Source: JAQGJA01 sp965651535 (GTDB taxonomy: Bacteria > Pseudomonadota > Alphaproteobacteria > Micavibrionales > SZUA-601). From it: DNA of 51,545 nt. Within the stretch, counting starts at the first letter, position 1. Every line of letters begins with the position of its first letter. The notes under the pieces were generated by a model that was not told the origin of the DNA, ran no database searches, and saw only the letters and a program-made list of their open reading frames with translations. Shown here one piece after another: positions 47,789 through 51,545 of the stretch. The translations under genes and the position numbers were made by a program. The stretch covers positions 1 to 51,545 of the forward strand of contig CBFGSX010000001.1 in assembly GCA_965651535.1 (NCBI GenBank), read 5' to 3'.

Positions 47789-49251
47789 GCGATGTTTTCC
47801 GTCTTGATCAGGTGCGGCGGCACGCCGACCTGCCGCGCCAGATAAGAAAGCATGGCCGGCACGTCGATGCTGTCGAGCGCCTTGTCGCCGTATTGCTGTG
47901 CCGTTTGCAGCCAGCCAAGCGTCGCGGAGACGTCGCGCTGGGATTGCGCGCGCGCCAGCGGCGAACGGTATTCCAGCGTCAGCAAACGCCCGTCCACGGG
48001 AATATCGGCAATCTCGCCGCGCGTGCGCAAAATCGACAAGGCGCGCATCGCCAGCGGCGTGAGCAATTCCGATTGCAGGCGGCCATAGGTCGCGCCCAAG
48101 GATTGCGCGATGTCGTTTTGGCGCTCGAGAATTTCGGTCGCGGTCATTTTCTTGTTATTGATCCGTAATTGGTCGCCCAAAAGCGCGTGGGAAATTTTCT
48201 GGCGCAAATCGCCCAAGACAAGCTGCGAGATATTGAAATCGCCCGGCATCTTGAGGGGGGTCAACCCGGCAGAGCCGACGGCTTTGGGAATGATCGCGCC
48301 GGGGACGAGTTTGATGTTGGCGGGATTGAGAACGCCGTCATCATCGGCCAGCCAGATTCCCGTCACCGAGATCGAGGCGTTTTTCAAAATCAGCTCGACG
48401 ACTTTGTTGGCGGTCTTGATGTCGGGCAGCGCCTTCATCACCGGCGAGCGGCCATAGACGTCGCCGGCGGCTTTCTGCCAGCGAAAGGCGATAAAAGGCG
48501 AGGCGGCGACGCGCATTTGCTCGAGCAGCAACGGATCGGAGTCTTCGGGGTTGAGGATAAAGGACAGGATCGCCCCGCCTTGCGGGTGCGGCACGGCGGC
48601 ATAGAGAATCGAATGCCGCGCATCGGCGGGCGCGTCGGCGTCGATTTTCTCCGCCGCTTGCGGAAAACGCGCCAGCACTTCTTCGGTGCCGAGCGTCAGG
48701 CGGCTGAAGGCGGCATCCAGGCTCCCGCGCGCGCTGTCAAGGAAATGCACCGCGTGAAGCGGCAGGGCCGAGAAATGAAAGGCCGAGGACTCGCCCGGAT
48801 CAGCCTCGTCGAAACGCAGACACGCCGTGCCGAAGATGACGAGGTCGAGAAAGGCCTGGTGCATTTCGACGGCGAAATTGCTGCGGTCGAAATGGCCTTG
48901 CAGGACGGCGTTCATCTCGCGCAGGGCGGGGCCGAGGGCTTGAACGTCCTCGGGGCCTGCGCTCGGGCCTGGACCGACGGCGATCCAGCTTGAGAAAGGC
49001 GGCGTGAGTTGCGCCAGCAGGGACGACGCCAACTGGTCGATGGCGTCGGCGGCGGTACCGTCGAAGAGTTTTGCGTTCTTCGTCTGAACGCTGCCCTGCG
49101 CGTTGCGGCGATAGGGCAAGGTGTAATCGGCGCATTCCTGCCACAGGCTCTCGAGCGGCTGGCGCAAAGTCTGCGCCACGCGCCAGCGCGCGAGCAGGTC
49201 GGCGGTCGGCGGGCCTTTGGACAAGGGCCGCGTCAGGGCGTGAACGGTCAT
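47785..49251 (-). CDS. Portal protein / head-tail connector
   Basis: The 488-residue protein matches T7 gp8-type portals: LESLWQECADYTLPYRRN, LFDGTAADAIDQLASSLLAQ, LTPPFSSWIAV, FRWQKAAGDVYGRSPVMKAL, KTANKVVELILKNASISVTG and KKMTATEILERQNDIAQSLG. It is the dodecameric ring at the capsid vertex through which DNA passes. Full length and intact. Confidence 0.92.
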   Translation of the reverse strand: MTVHALTRPLSKGPPTADLLARWRVAQTLRQPLESLWQECADYTLPYRRNAQGSVQTKNAKLFDGTAADAIDQLASSLLAQLTPPFSSWIAVGPGPSAGPEDVQALGPALREMNAVLQGHFDRSNFAVEMHQAFLDLVIFGTACLRFDEADPGESSAFHFSALPLHAVHFLDSARGSLDAAFSRLTLGTEEVLARFPQAAEKIDADAPADARHSILYAAVPHPQGGAILSFILNPEDSDPLLLEQMRVAASPFIAFRWQKAAGDVYGRSPVMKALPDIKTANKVVELILKNASISVTGIWLADDDGVLNPANIKLVPGAIIPKAVGSAGLTPLKMPGDFNISQLVLGDLRQKISHALLGDQLRINNKKMTATEILERQNDIAQSLGATYGRLQSELLTPLAMRALSILRTRGEIADIPVDGRLLTLEYRSPLARAQSQRDVSATLGWLQTAQQYGDKALDSIDVPAMLSYLARQVGVPPHLIKTENIA

Positions 49252-49255
49252 AAGC

Positions 49256-49486
49256 TTATTCTCCGAGCAGGGTTTTGCGGGACGGCGACGACGTGTCCGA
49301 CAACACGCCGCTGATCGAGGTTAAAATCGTCCCGAGGCGGCCGCGGCGGCGCGACAGGATGTTTTTGACGCGCATTTCATCGGCGGTCGGTTCCGGTGTC
49401 GTTTCCGCTTCGATGACGGGCGTTTCGACTGCGACAGGCACTTCGACGATTTTCGGCGCCTTGGGAGGCGAGATGATTTTAGCCAT
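49256..49486 (-). CDS. Small conserved phage protein (76 aa)
   Basis: It has a Pro/Glu-rich, probably disordered first half and a basic C-terminal motif SRRRGRLGTILTSISGVLSD...RKTLLGE. The RRGRxGTILTS...KTLLG pattern is common in small proteins beside portal or terminase genes in tailed phages. Function unknown. Its start overlaps the upstream gene by eight bases. Confidence 0.65.
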   Translation of the reverse strand: MAKIISPPKAPKIVEVPVAVETPVIEAETTPEPTADEMRVKNILSRRRGRLGTILTSISGVLSDTSSPSRKTLLGE

Positions 49487-49952
49487 AGACCATTTCCTTT
49501 TTAAGGTAAGAGTAAAGTTGCCACGGCGTCAGAATTTGCCGCGCATGGATGCCCAAGAATCGTTTGATGACCTCGACGCAGGAAAACCAGTTCGCCGGTG
49601 CCGCCTTGTTGTGGCCGCGGCGGATCGGCGCTTTGACGACGGTCAGGCCTTGTCCTTCGAGCCAGCGCGGCAGGTCGAAACCGCGCGGCATGGGCAGCAC
49701 CGCCAGTTCCAGATGCGGGCTAAGCGGGTCGAGCACGATCCAGCTTTTCGCGTCGCGCGCCACGACAAAGCAATGGCGAAAGCCCGGCTTGAGCATTTTC
49801 AGCCACCACAATTCGGCCTCGCCTGAAAAACACACCCAGGCCTCATGGGGTTCGTGCTTGTCGTCATGGCGGGCTTGACCCGCCATCCTTGCGCGGAGAT
49901 CTCTCGAGGATCCCGCGTCAAGCGCGGGATTACGGCTAAATTTGTTTCTCAC
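49479..49952 (-). CDS. Hypothetical phage protein (157 aa) with repeat-encoded N-terminus
   Basis: Not recognised. The conserved-looking part begins near HEAWVCFSGEAELWWLKMLK and continues CFVVARDAKSWIVLDPLSPH, then RRGHNKAAPANWFSCVEVIK and LTPWQLYSYLKKEMVYG. GTG 49952 overlaps the upstream stop (GTGA), arguing it is the original start. About 25 N-terminal residues (ARMAGQARH region) are then encoded by an in-frame REP-like pair (49864-49937). ATG 49886 is the alternative start within that repeat. Confidence 0.6.
   Translation of the reverse strand: MRNKFSRNPALDAGSSRDLRARMAGQARHDDKHEPHEAWVCFSGEAELWWLKMLKPGFRHCFVVARDAKSWIVLDPLSPHLELAVLPMPRGFDLPRWLEGQGLTVVKAPIRRGHNKAAPANWFSCVEVIKRFLGIHARQILTPWQLYSYLKKEMVYG
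49864..49937. repeat. REP-like palindrome pair inside a phage coding region
   Basis: CATGGCGGGCTTGACCCGCC(AT) and GATCCCGCGTCAAGCGCGGG(ATTAC). The phage frame stays open through it. Confidence 0.75.
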
Positions 49953-50275
49953 AGCACAATTCCTTTCCGTTGAAGCGGCGGGGTCAGGCGTTGCATGGCC
50001 TGCGTCCATAAAATCGTATCGCGTTGTTTTTTTCCCGAGGGTCTGAGCTGGATGCGGCCGTAATGCGCCAGCGTCTTCAGGTGCGGCAGGCGCAGCAATT
50101 TCTGATCGGCCAGACGCAGCACGACTTTCTGGATGTCGACCGCCTCGCAGGGGCGGGGCGTCTCGGTCATGCCCGCTTGCTGGCGCGCGCCGCCATAGCG
50201 GGCTTCGGTGGTGGAAACGCACCAGAACCAGGCCTCTTCGGCATCGGGGAAGGGGTGGAGGGAATAATCGCGCAT
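49949..50275 (-). CDS. Hypothetical phage protein (108 aa), first gene of the cassette
   Basis: Not recognised. Trp/Phe-rich N-terminus (HPFPDAEEAWFWCVSTTEAR), then GGARQQAGMTETPRPCEAVD, VVLRLADQKLLRLPHLKTLA and RDTILWTQAMQRLTPPLQ. Cys at about 19 and 42 could matter but no motif is clear. The sequence suggests a small regulatory or DNA-associated late-gene protein, but this is inference. It starts the minus-strand operon facing the repressor gene. Confidence 0.6.
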   Translation of the reverse strand: MRDYSLHPFPDAEEAWFWCVSTTEARYGGARQQAGMTETPRPCEAVDIQKVVLRLADQKLLRLPHLKTLAHYGRIQLRPSGKKQRDTILWTQAMQRLTPPLQRKGIVL

Positions 50276-50293
50276 TTTTAGACTTGAATTCCT

Positions 50294-50382
50294 TTGATAG
50301 GCGGTATAAGGTGAGTATAATCCTTCTTACTATGATTTTATTCCTAGGTCAAGGGGTAAAATGAATATATTCCTATTTTAGG
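50294..50382. promoter_or_regulatory. Divergent control region of repressor and phage operon
   Basis: Plus-strand promoter for the repressor: TTGATA (50294-50299), 16-base spacer, TATAAT (50316-50321). A minus-strand -35-like TTGACC lies at 50352-50347. Half-sites of the internal operator recur: TAGGAATA on the minus strand at 50346-50339 and TAGGAATATA at 50375-50366, plus palindromes CCTAGG (50343-50348) and CCTATTTTAGG (50372-50382). These are likely repressor operators. Confidence 0.6.
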
Positions 50383-50407
50383 GCTTCACATACGGGGAGA
50401 GGCATAA

Positions 50408-51064
50408 ATGGCGCTGAAACATCAGGATATCTGGCGGGCAATCGACCTTTTGGCCGAAAGCCACGGCATGTCGGCTTCGGGGCTGGCGCGCGCCGCCGGG
50501 CTTGATCCGACCTCATTCAATCCCAGCAAGCGTATTACCAATGACGGGCGGGCGCGGTGGCCGTCCACCGAAACGTTGGCCAAAATTTTTCAGGTGACGG
50601 GTGAGACTTTTGACAAATTGCCCGATTTGATCCGCGGCGAGATTCATGACGGCCCGCGCATGAAAAAAGGCATGTTGCAAAAAATTCCGCTGATCGGCTG
50701 CGCGCAGGCGGGGCAAGAGGGGTATTTCGACGATGCCGGTTTTCCGGTCGGCTCGGGCTGGGAGATGATCGAGTTTCCGAAAATGGGCGACCCGAGCATC
50801 TACGCGCTCGAAGTGTCGGGTGAAAGCATGGAGCCGCTCTATCGCGACGGCGATATTCTGATTGTCTCGCCTTCGGCAGAGAGTCTGCGCAAGGGCGACC
50901 GCGTCGTCGTGAAAACGGCCAAAGGCGAGGTCATGGCCAAGCAACTCAGCCGCCTGACCCAGTCGCAAGTGACGCTCAAATCGCTCAACGAAGCGTTCGA
51001 CGACATCGTCCTGCCGCGCGATGCGGTGCAATGGCTCGCGCGCATCTTGTGGGTCAGCCAATAA
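50408..51064 (+). CDS. S24-type self-cleaving repressor (CI/LexA-like)
   Basis: The 218-residue protein has an N-terminal helix-turn-helix (IWRAIDLLAESHGMSASGLA to about residue 60) and an S24 peptidase domain: likely cleavage site Ala101-Gly102 in CAQAGQEG, catalytic Ser140 in VSGESMEPLYRDGD and Lys178 in GEVMAKQL (spacing 38, as in LexA). It should repress the phage operon until RecA-stimulated cleavage. Similar S24 regulators also occur outside prophages in alphaproteobacteria, but the position and shared TAGGAATA sites support control of this cassette. A strong terminator follows. Confidence 0.9.
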   Translation: MALKHQDIWRAIDLLAESHGMSASGLARAAGLDPTSFNPSKRITNDGRARWPSTETLAKIFQVTGETFDKLPDLIRGEIHDGPRMKKGMLQKIPLIGCAQAGQEGYFDDAGFPVGSGWEMIEFPKMGDPSIYALEVSGESMEPLYRDGDILIVSPSAESLRKGDRVVVKTAKGEVMAKQLSRLTQSQVTLKSLNEAFDDIVLPRDAVQWLARILWVSQ

Positions 51065-51094
51065 TGTGATATAATCCATTCTGGCTACCGCGCC

Positions 51095-51121
51095 CCCCGT
51101 CATTCGTGACGGGGTTTTTTT
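51095..51121 (+). terminator. Intrinsic terminator of the repressor gene
   Basis: CCCCGTCA (51095-51102), loop TTCG, TGACGGGG (51107-51114), then at least seven T. Ideal Rho-independent terminator 30 bases after the stop. Confidence 0.93.
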
Positions 51122-51138
51122 ATGGGGATAAAAATTAT

Positions 51139-51228
51139 CCGTCATCCCGGCGAAGGCCGGGATCCACTTATCAACACGACAAGCGCTTGTTTATCGGCAC
51201 AATGGACCCCGGCTTTCGCCGGGGAAGC
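51139..51228. repeat. Inverted REP pair
   Basis: CCGTCATCCCGGCGAAGGCC(GGGATCCAC) and ATGGACCCCGGCTTTCGCCG(GGG), between the repressor terminator and the last gene. Confidence 0.75.
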
Positions 51229-51256
51229 GGTGTGTTGTAAAACCGAAGGAAAACCA

Positions 51257-51545
51257 ATGAAACTTGATGATCTATACAAATCATATGACGGCGCGATCCC
51301 GCTTGCCGCACGGCGCGCCGCGCAATTCGGCAGCGCGGAAAACTATGCGCGCGCCTTTGCCCGCATGGCTGCAAAAAACTTTCAAAGACGCTGCCTCGAG
51401 ACGGTGCGCGCCCTGTCCGCGTGGCGCGTCGCCTTTTGCTATGACGACGTGATTCGCGTCGCCATGCTGGAAAAATTAGGAAAGATTTTACTTCAGTCCC
51501 GGTCTTCGGCGCTCGAGGCGCTCGATTTATCCAAGGTCGCGGTGA
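51257..51545 (+). CDS. Partial hypothetical protein (runs off the window end)
   Basis: An ATG at 51257 with GAAGGA upstream opens a frame still open at the window end (at least 96 residues). The product begins MKLDDLYKSYDGAIPLAARR and is helical and Ala/Arg-rich (SAENYARAFARMAAKNFQRR, TVRALSAWRVAFCYDDVIRV). It lies immediately beyond the repressor in the same direction and could be the first early gene of the prophage or an unrelated host gene. Not recognised. Confidence 0.5.
   Translation, partial: MKLDDLYKSYDGAIPLAARRAAQFGSAENYARAFARMAAKNFQRRCLETVRALSAWRVAFCYDDVIRVAMLEKLGKILLQSRSSALEALDLSKVAV

Larger units (their letters stand above)
36853..50275 (-). mobile_element. T7-type podovirus structural/packaging/lysis cassette
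   Basis: Seventeen contiguous minus-strand genes. Reading in transcription order: two small proteins, a conserved small Arg-rich protein, portal, Bbp19-like, scaffold, capsid, decoration-like, tail tube A, tail tube B, internal virion, tail fibre, TerS-like, TerL, small TM protein, SleB hydrolase, GTA-type holin. The order matches T7 genes 8-9-10-11-12-14-17-18-19, but large core proteins (gp15, gp16), RNA polymerase, DNA polymerase and integrase are absent. All frames are open although host repeats lie between many of them. A divergent S24 repressor flanks the right end. Whether early genes lie beyond the window is unknown. Confidence 0.85.

Noticed and set aside
779..51228. The repeated palindromes as a CRISPR array
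   Set aside because: The repeats are dispersed over tens of kilobases, not regularly spaced, and no cas gene is present.
1..51545. tRNA or rRNA genes
   Set aside because: No T-loop GGTTCGAATCC pattern with a cloverleaf and no rRNA sequence was recognised in intergenic regions.

Overview
This 51.5-kb window comes from an alphaproteobacterial chromosome of moderate GC content. The best phylogenetic clues are a DUF3576 lipoprotein, leuS and lptE in one block, the dnaK/dnaJ and mreBCD-mrdA loci, and a holin of the type found with alphaproteobacterial gene-transfer agents. The species cannot be named from sequence alone. No tRNA, rRNA or CRISPR array was recognised.

The left two thirds (1-36.9 kb) are mostly housekeeping genes: dnaK and dnaJ (chaperones), uvrC (repair), queA (queuosine), a single-chain glycyl-tRNA synthetase, gabD, mreB/mreC/mreD/mrdA (cell shape and elongation), leuS, lptE, lepA, rpmI-rplT and gyrA. 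Between them lie accessory genes: a cytoplasmic double-PAS chemoreceptor, a Fic AMP-transferase with an AT-rich putative operator, a lipoprotein with an intact T4-lysozyme-type (GH24) catalytic triad, two single-domain GIY-YIG proteins and several unknown proteins. Many usually tight neighbourhoods are split. A membrane protein sits between dnaK and dnaJ, two genes sit between mreB and mreC, and a nuclease remnant sits between leuS and lptE.

The splitting correlates with a very high density of palindromic repeats. They fall into several families: REP-like palindromes of the TCATTCCCGCG...CGCGGGAAT type and the CTTCGGGCTTGACCCGAAG type, longer CCCTCTCCC...GGGAGAGGG pairs, and elements whose terminal inverted repeats are built from short purine-rich words. 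One element family (166-185 bp, ends TTGAAACGCAGAGCTAGACA) has four copies here. Two inverted copies bracket the gene between dnaK and dnaJ. Both GIY-YIG genes are bracketed by REP-like palindromes.

The right part (36.9-50.3 kb) is one minus-strand block encoding a T7-type podovirus structural and packaging module in T7 order: portal, scaffold, capsid, two tail-tube proteins, a small internal protein, fibre, small and large terminase, then a lysis group (TM protein, SleB-type hydrolase, GTA-type holin). The large internal core/ejection proteins are missing, and no replication gene, RNA polymerase or integrase is seen. Host-type repeats lie throughout the block while the reading frames stay open. 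An S24-type self-cleaving repressor is encoded divergently at the right end. Copies of a TAGGAATA half-site occur both beside the repressor gene and inside a strong internal promoter before the tail genes. This cassette, possibly a domesticated prophage or a podovirus-type gene-transfer-agent-like particle, is the most exciting candidate system. The second notable observation is that MrdA/PBP2 has threonine in place of the catalytic lysine of its SxxK motif.
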